NCBI GenBank assembly: GCA_028287235.1
Contig: JAQBQB010000002.1
Coordinates: forward strand, 372,001-436,000
Source of the DNA: Gemmatimonadota bacterium
Lineage (GTDB): Bacteria > Gemmatimonadota > Gemmatimonadetes > Gemmatimonadales > Gemmatimonadaceae
Reading direction: 5' to 3'
DNA: 64,000 bases
Shown here piece by piece: positions 26,892-35,299 of this stretch (position 1 is the stretch's first letter; each line of letters opens with the position of its first letter). Under the pieces are notes generated by a model. That model made no database searches. It had not been told where the DNA came from and was given only the letters and a program-made list of their open reading frames with translations. The position numbers and the translations under genes were made by a program.

Positions 26892-28087
26892 GGTAGGGTG
26901 CTCGGCGATGGTGGGGTGGCGAGCACTCGCAATTCAGCGGTGGCGATCCACGCGAGCGCGAGATCGTCGATGTATTGGGCGAGGACGTCGCGAGCGGTGC
27001 GCTGGGCCTGGAGCACGTTCGGAAGCGACGAGGCGCCTTCGCGGTACGCGGTGAGCGACATCGCGACGACGCGTTCGGCGCTCGCGACCACGATGCGGTC
27101 GCGGGCCACGCGTGCGAGCGCGTTCTCGCGCTCGCGGCTGGCATGGGCGATCTGATTGCGCGCCTCCACCTGCGCCAGCAACAGGTCCGCCGCCGCGCGC
27201 GCGCGTTCCGCGTCGGCCTGGGCGATCGGGCCCCGATTGCGATTGAAGATCGGTAGTCCCACGCCGATTCCGACCGTGGGGAGCAAACCGGGCTGGCCGG
27301 GATCACCTTGCTCGAACCCGGCAATGACGGTGAACGACGACCACACCGATCGCCGCTGCAACTGCGACGTGAGGCCGGCCGACTCGAGCGAGACGCCCGC
27401 GGCGGCTTCGCTCAACGTCGCCTGTGTCGGCATCACGGCCTCGGGTGGCGCCGTCAGCGAATCGACGGCGCGAATCTCGAGCTGCCGGCCGGCCAACCCC
27501 AACACCGCTTGCAGATCGAGGAGGGCAGACAACCAGGTCAACGAATCGCTGGTGGCGATGTTCGCTTGCTGGCCGGCGTTCACGCGGGCCAGCTCGACGT
27601 CCATGTCGCTCGCGTCGCCCGCGTCGCGGCGGCGTTCCACCATGTGCAACAGGCTGTCGGCGTCGAGCGCGTTTCGGCGCGAGAGCGCAACGCGTTCCCG
27701 CGACGCGATCGCACGCGTGTACGTCGTGTCCGCGTCGAGCGCGATCATGGCCCGCGCAAATTGATACCGGTATTGCGCGGCTTGCACGCCGAGTTGCGCC
27801 GATCGGACCCGCAGCTGCCGAAGCCACGGAAAGTCGATCGGAACGTCGACGGTGAGATGATGGTTCGGCACCGCGGCGCTGTACGCCGCGTTGAGCGTTG
27901 GATTCGGAAGTGCGCGCGCGGTGAGCAGCGCGGCGGTCGCGACGGCCGTGTCGGCGCGCGCCACCGCGAGACGCGGGCCGCGCTCGATGGCCGTGTTCAC
28001 GGCGTCGGCGCGGGTGATTGGCGCTTGTGCGATCATAGGCGCGGCGCGAACCGCGCATGCCGCGATCAGGGCAATGCGAAAGCGCAT
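26888..28087 (-). CDS. TolC-like outer-membrane efflux protein
   Basis: 399-residue outer-membrane channel of the OEP/TolC family (CzcC-like). Signal peptide MRFRIALIAACAV...MIAQ, then two repeats of long amphipathic helices (ITRADAVNTAIERGPRLAVARAD; RDAGDASDMDVELARVNAGQQ; ALARVARDRIVVASAERVVAMS; YREGASSLPNVLQAQRTARD) separated by beta-barrel strands. First gene of the three-gene pump unit. The start 28087 is preceded by GAGG only 2 nt away, so translation initiation may be weak. A CTGTCA-N6-TGACAG dyad lies 46 bp upstream. Confidence 0.9.
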   Translation of the reverse strand: MRFRIALIAACAVRAAPMIAQAPITRADAVNTAIERGPRLAVARADTAVATAALLTARALPNPTLNAAYSAAVPNHHLTVDVPIDFPWLRQLRVRSAQLGVQAAQYRYQFARAMIALDADTTYTRAIASRERVALSRRNALDADSLLHMVERRRDAGDASDMDVELARVNAGQQANIATSDSLTWLSALLDLQAVLGLAGRQLEIRAVDSLTAPPEAVMPTQATLSEAAAGVSLESAGLTSQLQRRSVWSSFTVIAGFEQGDPGQPGLLPTVGIGVGLPIFNRNRGPIAQADAERARAAADLLLAQVEARNQIAHASRERENALARVARDRIVVASAERVVAMSLTAYREGASSLPNVLQAQRTARDVLAQYIDDLALAWIATAELRVLATPPSPSTLP

Positions 28088-28115
28088 GACCTCAACGGAT
28101 TTACGTGAGTTGAAA

Positions 28116-28150
28116 AGGCTAGCGCAGCCCACCTGTCACGACGATGACAG
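28116..28150 (-). promoter_or_regulatory. Dyad operator and -10-like box ahead of tolC-like gene
   Basis: Reading the minus strand: CTGTCA (28150-28145), 6 nt, TGACAG (28138-28133), 11 nt, TAGCCT (28121-28116). The dyad extends one or two bases each side (ACCTGTCA/TGACAGGT). The same arrangement heads the two other units of this locus. The gap between TGACAG and the TAGNNT box is too short for an ordinary -35/-10 pair, so this looks like an activator site overlapping the -35 region. It overlaps the 3' end of the kinase gene. Confidence 0.6.
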
Positions 28151-29479
28151 GTTTTCGGCCGCTCCGGCCGCAGGAAACTGAACCACGACGGTGGTGCCCT
28201 GTCCAGGCTGCGAGTCGAGACGGATCGTGGCACCGTGCTCCTCGGCGATCCATTGGGCAATCGAGAGGCCCAAGCCGGCCCCCTCGGAGGTGCCGCCGTC
28301 TGGCACTACCCCTCGGGTGCGCGAAGGATCGCCTCGGTAGAAGCGCTCGAACACGTGCGGTAGTTGATCCGAGGCGATCCCTACGCCGGTGTCGGTCACC
28401 GTCAACGACGCCGTGGGGCCGGTCGACTGGACGCCGACTCGAACCAGCCCATTCGCAGCGGTGAACTTCACCGCGTTGTCGAGCAGGATCATGACGAGCT
28501 GTCGCAGTAGATCCGGGTCGCCCGCGATCGGCGCCTCCTCGAACGAATCGACCTCGAGGCGAACCGCTTTCCGATCGGCGATCGCGCGGGCGGCTTCGGC
28601 CGCGTCCAGCGTGACGTCGTCGAGAAACACTCGCCGGCGCTCGAGCGGCCGCTCGCCGGTATCGGCGCGCGCGAGCATCAGCAGATCTTCGACGATTCGC
28701 CCGAGGTGAGTCGACTCGCGCTCGATGCCGCGAAGCGCCTGCACGTAGTCGGCAGGCTGGCGCGTGCGCTGGAGCGCGATCTCGGCGCGGCTGCGCACCA
28801 CGGTGAGCGGGGTGCGCAGCTCGTGGGCGGCGTCGGCCATGAAGCGGCGCATGTGCACGATGGCGCGCTCCACGGGCGCGGTCGACTGTCGCGCCAGGAA
28901 CCATCCGCCGGCCGCGACGAGGACGAGCGACGCGAGCGCCGCCGCGCCAAACGCGGCGATGAGGGAGGCATAGCGGTCTTCGAGCTCGATCTCGTCGGCC
29001 GCGGCAATGGCGACGAGGTGCTGGCCACCGGTCAGCGGGAAGCGCTCCGCGTGGACGCGCAGCGTTCGTTCCTTCCCCGACTTGAGCGTGGTGTCGGCGA
29101 TTCCGCGCGCCGCGGCCTCGCGCGCGAGCTGCTGCATCCAGGGCTCGACCGGCGTGGCGGAGATGGAACGCCCCACCGTGTCGGTGAGGAACAGGGAGCG
29201 GTCGGGAATTCGCAGATCCTCGACCGCGTCCGCGATGCCGTCGCGGCTACGCCGTTCGGGCGGCTCTCGCATGTGCACCGCCCGCATCAGCTCGTGCGTG
29301 GCCACGACGAGCGACGCGTCGAGATCCCGATCGAACCGAATCGTGATCGCGTTGAACATGCCGATGCCGAGCAGCGCGAGGATGGTGAAGAACGTTCCGA
29401 CGTACCAGGCGGTGAGCCGAAGCCGCAGCCGATCGAGCGTGTGCGGAAGCGCTGCCGGCCGGATACGGTTGGTCGTCAT
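28136..29479 (-). CDS. Two-component sensor histidine kinase
   Basis: 447-residue membrane kinase: TM1 (about 24-46), a periplasmic sensor loop of about 135 residues, TM2 (about 180-200), then directly a dimerisation domain with phospho-His in MADAAHELRTPLTVVRS. The HAMP linker is reduced to about 20 residues (STAPVERAIVHMRRF). The ATPase domain shows LLDNAVKFT (N box), VTDTGVGI (G1), FERFYRG (F) and GAGLGLSIAQWI (G2). The start ATG overlaps the response-regulator stop (ATGA), so the pair is coupled. QseC/heavy-metal-sensor-like layout. Its gene sits between the PepSY-permease genes and the RND pump genes, the likely targets. Confidence 0.93.
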   Translation of the reverse strand: MTTNRIRPAALPHTLDRLRLRLTAWYVGTFFTILALLGIGMFNAITIRFDRDLDASLVVATHELMRAVHMREPPERRSRDGIADAVEDLRIPDRSLFLTDTVGRSISATPVEPWMQQLAREAAARGIADTTLKSGKERTLRVHAERFPLTGGQHLVAIAAADEIELEDRYASLIAAFGAAALASLVLVAAGGWFLARQSTAPVERAIVHMRRFMADAAHELRTPLTVVRSRAEIALQRTRQPADYVQALRGIERESTHLGRIVEDLLMLARADTGERPLERRRVFLDDVTLDAAEAARAIADRKAVRLEVDSFEEAPIAGDPDLLRQLVMILLDNAVKFTAANGLVRVGVQSTGPTASLTVTDTGVGIASDQLPHVFERFYRGDPSRTRGVVPDGGTSEGAGLGLSIAQWIAEEHGATIRLDSQPGQGTTVVVQFPAAGAAENLSSS

Positions 29480-30144
29480 GCGCCTAATCGATAGCCGGCA
29501 CCGCGCAGGGTGTGAATCAACTTGGTTTCGAAGCCGTCGTCGATCTTTCGGCGCAACCGGCGAACGAGCACCTCGAGCACGTTGGTGAACGGATCGTGGT
29601 TCTCGTCCCAGACGTGCGCCGTGATCGCGGCACGGTCCACGACCTGCTCCCGGTGGCGCACGAGAAACTCGAGCAGCGCGAACTCCTTGGCGGTGAGCTC
29701 GATGTCGCGACCAGCGCGGCGCACGCGGCGCCCGCGCAGCTCCACCTCGAGATCGGCGATCTCGACCACCTCGGGCAGGGGCGTGGGCCGGCGGCGGGCG
29801 AGCGCGTGGAGGCGCGCCACGAGCTCGCGAAAGGCGAAGGGCTTCGTGAGATAGTCGTCGGCGCCCGAGTCCAACCCCTGCACCCGATCGTCGACGGTGT
29901 CGCGCGCGGTGAGCATCAGCACGGGCGTGCCGATGCCCCGCTCCCGCAATGAGCGGCACAGCTCGAACCCGCTGCCGCCGGGGAGCATGACGTCGAGGAT
30001 CATGACGTCGAACGCCCCGAGCACCGCACGCGACGTTCCCGCGGCGTACGTCGCCTCGGCCACGACGTGAAACCCGAGCTCGGAGAGGCCGTTCTCGAGC
30101 ACTGCCGCCAGCTCAGGGTCGTCTTCGACGAGCAGGACGCGCAT
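29476..30144 (-). CDS. OmpR-family response regulator
   Basis: 222-residue response regulator. The receiver domain (1-120) has the acidic pair in VEDDPEL, phospho-Asp51 in MILDVMLPGGSG, the Thr of LTARD and Lys in TKPFAFREL. The winged-helix output (about 128-220) has ELTAKEFALLEFLVRHREQVVDRAAI, VLEVLVRRLRRKID and TLRGAGYRL. It is coupled to the kinase. Predicted to act on the CTGTCA-N6-TGACAG dyads heading three units of this locus. The chosen start MRVLLVEDD is the family N-terminus, although the frame is open upstream. Confidence 0.94.
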   Translation of the reverse strand: MRVLLVEDDPELAAVLENGLSELGFHVVAEATYAAGTSRAVLGAFDVMILDVMLPGGSGFELCRSLRERGIGTPVLMLTARDTVDDRVQGLDSGADDYLTKPFAFRELVARLHALARRRPTPLPEVVEIADLEVELRGRRVRRAGRDIELTAKEFALLEFLVRHREQVVDRAAITAHVWDENHDPFTNVLEVLVRRLRRKIDDGFETKLIHTLRGAGYRLGA

Positions 30145-30194
30145 GTCGCCTGGAAGAAGAGAAATGGTCGCAGCCGGCACCGCCGGCGCCGGCA

Positions 30195-31409
30195 TCATTC
30201 GTAACGCAACGCTTCGATGGGATCGAGCGACGACGCGCGACGCGCCGGCCACACCCCGAATAGAATACCGACTCCGGCCGCGAAGACAAACGCCATGACG
30301 ATCGAGGACGCGCCGATCGCCGTGCTCCAGCCAAAGGAGTTGCGGAGCAGCACGGCGCCGCCCACGCCCGCGGCGATGCCGATCGCGCCGCCGAGCAGAC
30401 AGAGGGTGACGGCCTCGATCAGGAACTGAAAGAGAATGTTTCGCTTCGTCGCGCCGAGCGCCTTGCGAATGCCGATCTCGCGAGTGCGCTCGGTGACGGA
30501 GACGAGCATGATGTTCATGATCCCGATGCCGCCGACGAGCAGGCTCACTGCCGCGATGCCGGCCAGGAGCGTGGTGAACACGGCCGTGGTCTCGCCGAGC
30601 GTTTGGAGAAAGTCGGCCTGATTGCGGACGCGGAAATCGTCCTGGTCGCCCTGGCGAAGCCGGTGCGCGCGACGCATGGCGACGCCGATCTCGGCCATCG
30701 CGTCGGGGAGATCGGCCTCGGTTGCCGCGAGCGCGTAGATGTCGTCGACCTTGTCGGTCTTGAAGACGCGATAGCGGCTGGTCTCAAACGGAATGATGAC
30801 CTGGTCGTCGGGGCTGCCGAAGCCCGACCCCGCGCCTTTGGCCTTGAGCGTGCCGATCACGACGAACTGGATGCCGCCGATGCGGACCTTTTCGCCGATG
30901 ATGTCGTCCGGGCTCTGCACCCCGAGGAGCGTGAGCGCACCGGCGCCCAACACCGCCACGCGCTGGCGTCCGATGTTGTCGGCCGACGTGAACATCGTGC
31001 CGCGGTCGATCTCGAACTTTCGGACGACGAGAAAGTTCGGCGAGACGCCGTTGATGGTGATGTTCGTGTTCTTGCTGCCCCACACGAGCTGCAGGTTCTT
31101 GTCCTGCTGCGCCTGGACCGCCGCCACGTGCGGCGCGCGCTCCTCGATCGCCTGCACGTCGGCGATCGTCATCTTCTTGGTGACCTGAGTTTGCACGCCC
31201 CCGCTCACCACCCGCTGCGCGTCGATCTGCAACAACGTCGTTCCCAGATTCGCGATACGATCGCGTACCGACTGCTGCGCTCCGTCCCCGAGGGCGATCA
31301 TCGCGATCACCGCCGCGACCCCGATCACGATGCCGAGCATCGTGAGCAGGGACCGCAGCAGGTTGGCCCGCAGCGCCGACAGGGCGATCTGCAAGACCTC
31401 GAATTGCAC
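30195..31409 (-). CDS. MacB-type ABC permease without adjacent ATPase
   Basis: 404-residue permease: TM1 (about 18-40), a MacB periplasmic core domain (about 45-240) and an FtsX domain with three TM helices (about 280-395). Landmarks are LLTMLGIVIGVAAVIAMIALGDGAQ near the N-terminus, GGIGIMNIMLVSVTERTREIGIRKALGA (ATPase-coupling helix) and WPARRASSLDPIEALRYE at the C-terminus. Unlike MacB it lacks its own ATPase, and no LolD/MacB-type ATPase or adaptor gene lies beside it. It may use an ATPase encoded elsewhere. Follows PepSY by 5 bp and precedes the response regulator. Confidence 0.92.
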   Translation of the reverse strand: MQFEVLQIALSALRANLLRSLLTMLGIVIGVAAVIAMIALGDGAQQSVRDRIANLGTTLLQIDAQRVVSGGVQTQVTKKMTIADVQAIEERAPHVAAVQAQQDKNLQLVWGSKNTNITINGVSPNFLVVRKFEIDRGTMFTSADNIGRQRVAVLGAGALTLLGVQSPDDIIGEKVRIGGIQFVVIGTLKAKGAGSGFGSPDDQVIIPFETSRYRVFKTDKVDDIYALAATEADLPDAMAEIGVAMRRAHRLRQGDQDDFRVRNQADFLQTLGETTAVFTTLLAGIAAVSLLVGGIGIMNIMLVSVTERTREIGIRKALGATKRNILFQFLIEAVTLCLLGGAIGIAAGVGGAVLLRNSFGWSTAIGASSIVMAFVFAAGVGILFGVWPARRASSLDPIEALRYE

Positions 31410-31414
31410 GAGCG

Positions 31415-31795
31415 TTACGGCTTCTTGGGCTTGGCCTTGGCGGCGGCCTTCGCGTCGGCGGCGGCCTCCTTCTTCTCGGCGGCCGGCGACTCGTGCACGA
31501 CCTTACCGACCTTGCCGGTCACCGCGTTCACCTGCACTTCGTCGATGCCCGTCTTGCCTGGCACCTTGAAGTCGAACGACCAGAGCAGCTTGCCATTCTC
31601 GTGCTCGAGCTCGAGCGCGTCGATGGAGCCCTTGGGCACCGCGGCCTGAGCCTTGGCGACGGCCGCGGCTTCCGTGACCTTCGCCTTCTTGACGAGCGAA
31701 TCGGGAACGTCGCGCTTGTAGGTCGCTTGCGCATGCGCTGCCGGCACGGCGAGAACGACTGCGGCCAGAGCGGCGACAATTGATGCGTACTTCAT
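31415..31795 (-). CDS. Secreted PepSY-domain protein
   Basis: 126-residue exported protein: signal peptide ending PAAHAQ, one PepSY domain (AAVAKAQAAVPKGSIDALELE, then LLWSFDFKVPGKTGIDEVQVNAVTGKV), and a Lys/Ala-rich tail. The domain lacks membrane anchors and is probably periplasmic. PepSY domains are usually inhibitors or redox/metal-linked ligands and are often regulated by a neighbouring two-component system, as here. SD GGGGG is 5 nt before the ATG. Confidence 0.85.
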   Translation of the reverse strand: MKYASIVAALAAVVLAVPAAHAQATYKRDVPDSLVKKAKVTEAAAVAKAQAAVPKGSIDALELEHENGKLLWSFDFKVPGKTGIDEVQVNAVTGKVGKVVHESPAAEKKEAAADAKAAAKAKPKKP

Positions 31796-31828
31796 GAATG
31801 CCCCCTTGATGAAAGAAACGTACGGTAG

Positions 31829-31862
31829 AAGCTATTGCTCTGACCTGTCATGGCGATTACAC
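31829..31862 (-). promoter_or_regulatory. Dyad operator (one half degenerate) ahead of PepSY gene
   Basis: Minus strand: GTGTAA (31862-31857, matching CTGTCA at 4 of 6), 6 nt, TGACAG (31850-31845), 10 nt, TAGCTT (31834-31829), then 33 nt to the PepSY ATG. The proximal half-site and the hexamer spacing match the other two sites; only the distal half is weak. The unit it heads encodes PepSY, the permease and the two-component pair, so this would be the autoregulatory site. Confidence 0.5.
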
Positions 31863-32606
31863 CGGCGGGCCCTGCAGGTGCAGCGCGTAGGCGGCGGCAC
31901 TCACGCAGACCGCAACCCACGCAGCCCCGCCCGCCCAACCGCCGAGCACGTCACTCGGATAGTGGACGCCCAGGTAGATTCGGCTCACACCCACGAGCAC
32001 GACGACGGCGATGGCGCCGAGAATCGACAGCACGCGCCAGATACGCCGCGGATGCCAGTAGAGGCCCAGCACGTACAGCAGCATGGCCATGCCGACCATC
32101 GACATCATGGCGTGCCCCGACGGAAAGCTGAAGGAATGGGCGCTCACGTACGCCGCGCCGTAGGTCGGACGGTGGCGATGCACGATGAGCTTCAGCACGT
32201 ATTCCAGGATCCCGCCGCCGGCGAACGCCGCGATCCACGCGACGAGCATGATGCGGCGCCCTTCACGCCACAGGATCACGGCACCGATGACGGCGATCAC
32301 CGTCATCGACACCGGCGACCCGATGCGAGAAATCCAATTGAATATGTTTAATCCACCAGGCGTGACGTGCGCGTGAATCCAGGCATCGGCGGCGATGTCG
32401 AACCGCACGAGGACCTGGTTGTCCAGCACGGCGTCGAGCAGCGCGCCGAACGCCCAGATGCCGAGCGCGCCCACGACGAGGCCCACGGTGAGCTGCAGCC
32501 CGAGCGAGGCCTTTGGATCGAGACGGTCGGACAGAAACTGCCGAAACCGGCCGACCGGCCCGGCGGGCGGCGGCGGCGCCCCGATGGTGCGCTGCGGCTC
32601 GCTCAA
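31857..32606 (-). CDS. PAP2-family membrane phosphatase
   Basis: 249-residue inner-membrane protein with about six TM helices. All three PAP2 motifs are intact: KLIVHRHRP (KX6RP), SFPSGHA (PSGH) and SRIYLGVHYPSD (SRX5HX3D). This predicts an active lipid or undecaprenyl-pyrophosphate phosphatase acting on the outer face of the membrane. An Arg/Pro-rich cytoplasmic N-terminus precedes TM1. It overlaps the stop of the beta-propeller gene (ATGA) and ends at the edge of the operator ahead of PepSY. Confidence 0.93.
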   Translation of the reverse strand: MSEPQRTIGAPPPPAGPVGRFRQFLSDRLDPKASLGLQLTVGLVVGALGIWAFGALLDAVLDNQVLVRFDIAADAWIHAHVTPGGLNIFNWISRIGSPVSMTVIAVIGAVILWREGRRIMLVAWIAAFAGGGILEYVLKLIVHRHRPTYGAAYVSAHSFSFPSGHAMMSMVGMAMLLYVLGLYWHPRRIWRVLSILGAIAVVVLVGVSRIYLGVHYPSDVLGGWAGGAAWVAVCVSAAAYALHLQGPPV

Positions 32607-33640
32607 CGGTCGACCACCAGCAGCGTGAACGTGCCGGGAAGCACGCGCGGACGGCGCCGCGGGTTCGCCGCGGTCGAGTCCTTGGGCACCGGCCCGAACT
32701 TGGCTGACACGAGATAGAGCTTATGCGTCTGCGGATCGAAGCCCATCGTCTTCGCGCTCGGCACGGTCGCCAGCGTCTGCACCACGCGGTACGCGTCCGG
32801 TGAATCCTCGTGGATCACGGTCAGCGTGCCGTCGCCGTTCGAGCTGAAGACGTTCTGCGTCGCCGGGTCGAAGGCGTTGCCGTCGACCGTACCGCCGATG
32901 GGCAGCGTGGTGACGAGCTTGCGATTCGTCAGATCGGAGACCGCCAGCGTCTTGTTCCGGCACCCGCTGAACAGCCGGTGATGCGCCAGGTCGATGGCGA
33001 TCCCCGTGGGCTCGGTGCAGGGTTTCACCGACCAGCGGTGCGTGACTTTGCCCTGCGCCGCATCGATCTCGGCGATCTCACCCTTGTCGGCGATGTTGGC
33101 GTAGAGCTTCCCCGCTCCATCGGTCGCGCCGTACTCCGGCTTGCCGCCGAGCGGAATCGTGCCGACGCGTTTGCCGGTGACGGGGTCGATGATCGACGCC
33201 GAGTTGGCGTCGCCGTTGAACGTGTAGACGCGCTTCGACGCCGGATCGTAGATGATCGCGTCGGCATCGTCGGCCGCGGTGGTCCGGCCGAGAGGCTTGA
33301 GAGTTTTCAAATCGAACATCACGACGGTGCTGTCGGCGCCCGACGTCGCGAAGCCGTGGCCGGTCGCGTAGTCGAGCGCCACGCCGTGCGCCGCGTTCAA
33401 CCCGCCGATCTCGCCCAGCACCTTTCCGCTGCTCATGTCCACGACCATGATGCGGTTCTGCCGCCCGATGAACAGCCGATGGCCGACCGTGTCGGGGATG
33501 ACGTAGTCCCACGCGCCGTCGCCGCCCACGGTGATGGTCTTCGCGACCTTGTACGCCGGCGTCTGCGCCTGCGCGATCGCCGGAGCCAAGAGGGTTGCGG
33601 CGGCGAACGCGAGCGGGAGCGATACGAGCTTGATGGTCAT
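32603..33640 (-). CDS. Secreted YVTN-type beta-propeller (YncE-like)
   Basis: 345-residue exported protein with a signal peptide ending AQAQ and about seven beta-propeller blades of the YVTN/YncE type (VVDMSSGKVLGEIGG, FDLKTLKPLGRT, IDPVTGKRVGTIPLGGKPE, VSDLTNRKLVTTLPIGG). The start ATG at 33640 is preferred over the GTG at 33646 because GGAGG (33652-33648) is 7 nt before the ATG and only 1 nt before the GTG. First gene of the minus-strand locus; a CTGTCA-N6-TGACAG dyad lies about 55 bp upstream. Function unknown; such proteins bind DNA, quinones or peptidoglycan in different species. Confidence 0.88.
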   Translation of the reverse strand: MTIKLVSLPLAFAAATLLAPAIAQAQTPAYKVAKTITVGGDGAWDYVIPDTVGHRLFIGRQNRIMVVDMSSGKVLGEIGGLNAAHGVALDYATGHGFATSGADSTVVMFDLKTLKPLGRTTAADDADAIIYDPASKRVYTFNGDANSASIIDPVTGKRVGTIPLGGKPEYGATDGAGKLYANIADKGEIAEIDAAQGKVTHRWSVKPCTEPTGIAIDLAHHRLFSGCRNKTLAVSDLTNRKLVTTLPIGGTVDGNAFDPATQNVFSSNGDGTLTVIHEDSPDAYRVVQTLATVPSAKTMGFDPQTHKLYLVSAKFGPVPKDSTAANPRRRPRVLPGTFTLLVVDR

Positions 33641-33678
33641 GTCCACACCTCCATGAAAAACGTCCCGATGTTCGGTCG

Positions 33679-33712
33679 AGTCTAGCGAAGAAAGCTGTCA
33701 GGGCGCTGACAG
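33679..33712 (-). promoter_or_regulatory. Perfect dyad operator ahead of the beta-propeller gene
   Basis: Minus strand: CTGTCA (33712-33707), GCGCCC, TGACAG (33700-33695), 10 nt, TAGACT (33684-33679). The dyad lies between the divergent beta-propeller and DJ-1/PfpI genes, so being symmetric it could serve both; it is 67 nt upstream of the DJ-1/PfpI start. Confidence 0.6.
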
Positions 33713-33778
33713 GCGCGGCAGCGCGCACGCGGAACGCAGCTTGCGCCCATACTGCATGTCTCTGACCGGAGCTCATCC

Positions 33779-34393
33779 ATGGCAACACCAAGCAACCTTA
33801 GCGGACTGCACGTCGCGATCCTGGCGACGGATGGCGTAGAGCAAGTCGAGTTGATGGAGCCGATGCAGGCACTCAAGGACGCGGGCGCGCATCCCATCGT
33901 CGTGTCGCCGAAAGACGGCTCGATCAAGGCGTGGCAGCATGACCACTGGGGCGACCAGATTCCCGTCGACATGAAGTTGAGCGAAGCACGTGCCGACGAC
34001 TTCGAGGCGCTCATGCTCCCGGGCGGGGTAATGAATCCCGACCAGCTGCGCATGGACAAGACGGCCGTGCAGTTCGTGAAGGACTTCTTCACGGCTGGCA
34101 AGCCGATCGCGGCCATTTGCCACGCCCCTTGGATGCTCGTCGAGGCCGGTGTGGTAAAGGGGCGAACGCTGACGTCGTGGCCGTCGCTGCAGACGGACAT
34201 TCGCAACGCCGGCGGCGATTGGGTCGATCGCGAAGTCGTGACCGATCAGGGGCTCGTGACGAGTCGCAAACCCGATGACATTCCGGCCTTCAACCGAAAG
34301 ATGATCGAAGAATTCGCCGAAGGGGTGCACAACCGCTCGCGGCCGCGGGCGAACATCGCCAGCCAGATCGGCGAGACGGACGCGCGGGCCTGA
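33779..34393 (+). CDS. DJ-1/PfpI family protein (YhbO-like)
   Basis: 204-residue class I glutamine amidotransferase-like protein of the PfpI/YhbO group, linked in other bacteria to glyoxal/methylglyoxal detoxification or stress protection. The nucleophile elbow AAICHAPW has Cys114-His115; the early Glu is visible in EQVELMEP (about residue 24), and LMLPGGV is the usual oxyanion strand. Length is about 30 residues more than YhbO, with a C-terminal Arg-rich tail. SD GGAG is 8 nt before the ATG. Divergent from the beta-propeller operon and sharing its operator region. Confidence 0.93.
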   Translation: MATPSNLSGLHVAILATDGVEQVELMEPMQALKDAGAHPIVVSPKDGSIKAWQHDHWGDQIPVDMKLSEARADDFEALMLPGGVMNPDQLRMDKTAVQFVKDFFTAGKPIAAICHAPWMLVEAGVVKGRTLTSWPSLQTDIRNAGGDWVDREVVTDQGLVTSRKPDDIPAFNRKMIEEFAEGVHNRSRPRANIASQIGETDARA

Positions 34394-34406
34394 TGCGGCC
34401 TGGCGC

Positions 34407-35138
34407 TCAGGAACGTAGCTGCCGAACGAGAGCCGCCGTCTCCGGCGACGGTTCTGCGTTGAAATCGGCCTTGAGCCGCTCGGCGAACTCGTCGTAGAGC
34501 TGGAGCGCGCCGGAGCGGTCGCCGGCGCGCTCCAGCAGCGAGAGCGCGCGCCGCAGCGTGCGCTCGTCGTCCCACGAGAAGCGTGCGGCGCGGCGTGCCC
34601 ACCGCGTGGCGATCGTGAGCGAGGAGTCGTCCTCGAACATCTGCGCGAGCGCGAGCGACGCGGCCCCTGCCCGCTCGCGTAGCTCCGTGCGCTCGCTCTC
34701 CAGCCAGCGCTCGAAGTCCGCGCAGTCGGTGAGATGGAAGCCGGGCATGAGGTCGCCGCGATACCGCTCCATGGCGCGCGCCAACCGGCCGGCGTCGACG
34801 TCGTCGCGAAATCCGGTCGCGTCGCACGCCACGGCGCTCGCGGCAAGGGCGAGCTCCTCGTCGCCGCGGGAGACCAATACCTCGGCACCGAGCGACGCGC
34901 GGATGGCGTGCGCTGCCTTGCGAAGCGCGGTTCGCGCGTGCGTCTGATCGAGCTCCGGCCAGAGGAGCGCGACGAGCTGGTCGCGCCGCTGGAAGCGGCC
35001 GTCGGTGCCGGCGATCGCCAGGTAGGCGAGGAGCGCGACCAGCTTGGGCTGCACGAGCACCCGGCCCGCCGCGTCGGCGTCCACGCCGCGAAGCTCCACC
35101 CCTCCGAGCAGCTCCAGCGTGATCGCCAGGTCAGTCAC
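34407..35138 (-). CDS. BTAD/SARP-type transcriptional regulator, stand-alone
   Basis: 243-residue regulator with an N-terminal winged-helix-like domain (LELLGGVELRG, then QPKLVALLAYLAI and RRDQLVALLWPELDQTHARTALRKAAHAIRASLG) and a C-terminal bacterial transcriptional activator domain of TPR-like helices. The usual relatives in this phylum are larger, with kinase, WD40 or TPR extensions; this one has only the minimal pair. A GTG at 35138 gives the standard N-terminus VTDLAITLELLGG; the upstream open frame lacks domain similarity. Convergent with the DJ-1/PfpI gene and divergent from the small lipoprotein, which it may control. Confidence 0.72.
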   Translation of the reverse strand: MTDLAITLELLGGVELRGVDADAAGRVLVQPKLVALLAYLAIAGTDGRFQRRDQLVALLWPELDQTHARTALRKAAHAIRASLGAEVLVSRGDEELALAASAVACDATGFRDDVDAGRLARAMERYRGDLMPGFHLTDCADFERWLESERTELRERAGAASLALAQMFEDDSSLTIATRWARRAARFSWDDERTLRRALSLLERAGDRSGALQLYDEFAERLKADFNAEPSPETAALVRQLRS

Positions 35139-35299
35139 ACGGGCACCGGGACGAGACAGGGACGGCGAGGAACGACTAGGGAACGCGAAACGAACGCAAC
35201 AAGATCGCTCCGGTATCGGGTGCGGAACAGAGGGAGAACAGTCGCTTCGTAGACTTGTTCCCGGAATCACGACACACCCGCACACCAGAGGAGGTTGCC

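Noticed and set aside
28131-28152. Hairpin followed by TTTT on the plus strand, read as a terminator
   Set aside because: No plus-strand gene ends here. The dyad repeats at two other unit starts with fixed spacing to a hexamer, so an operator explains it better.
32603-33646. GTG start at 33646 for the beta-propeller gene
   Set aside because: The SD GGAGG would be 1 nt from it; the ATG at 33640 has correct 7-nt spacing.
33695-33712. LexA-type box (CTGT...ACAG)
   Set aside because: E. coli LexA sites have 8 bp between CTGT and ACAG; here there are 10, and the neighbours are not SOS genes.
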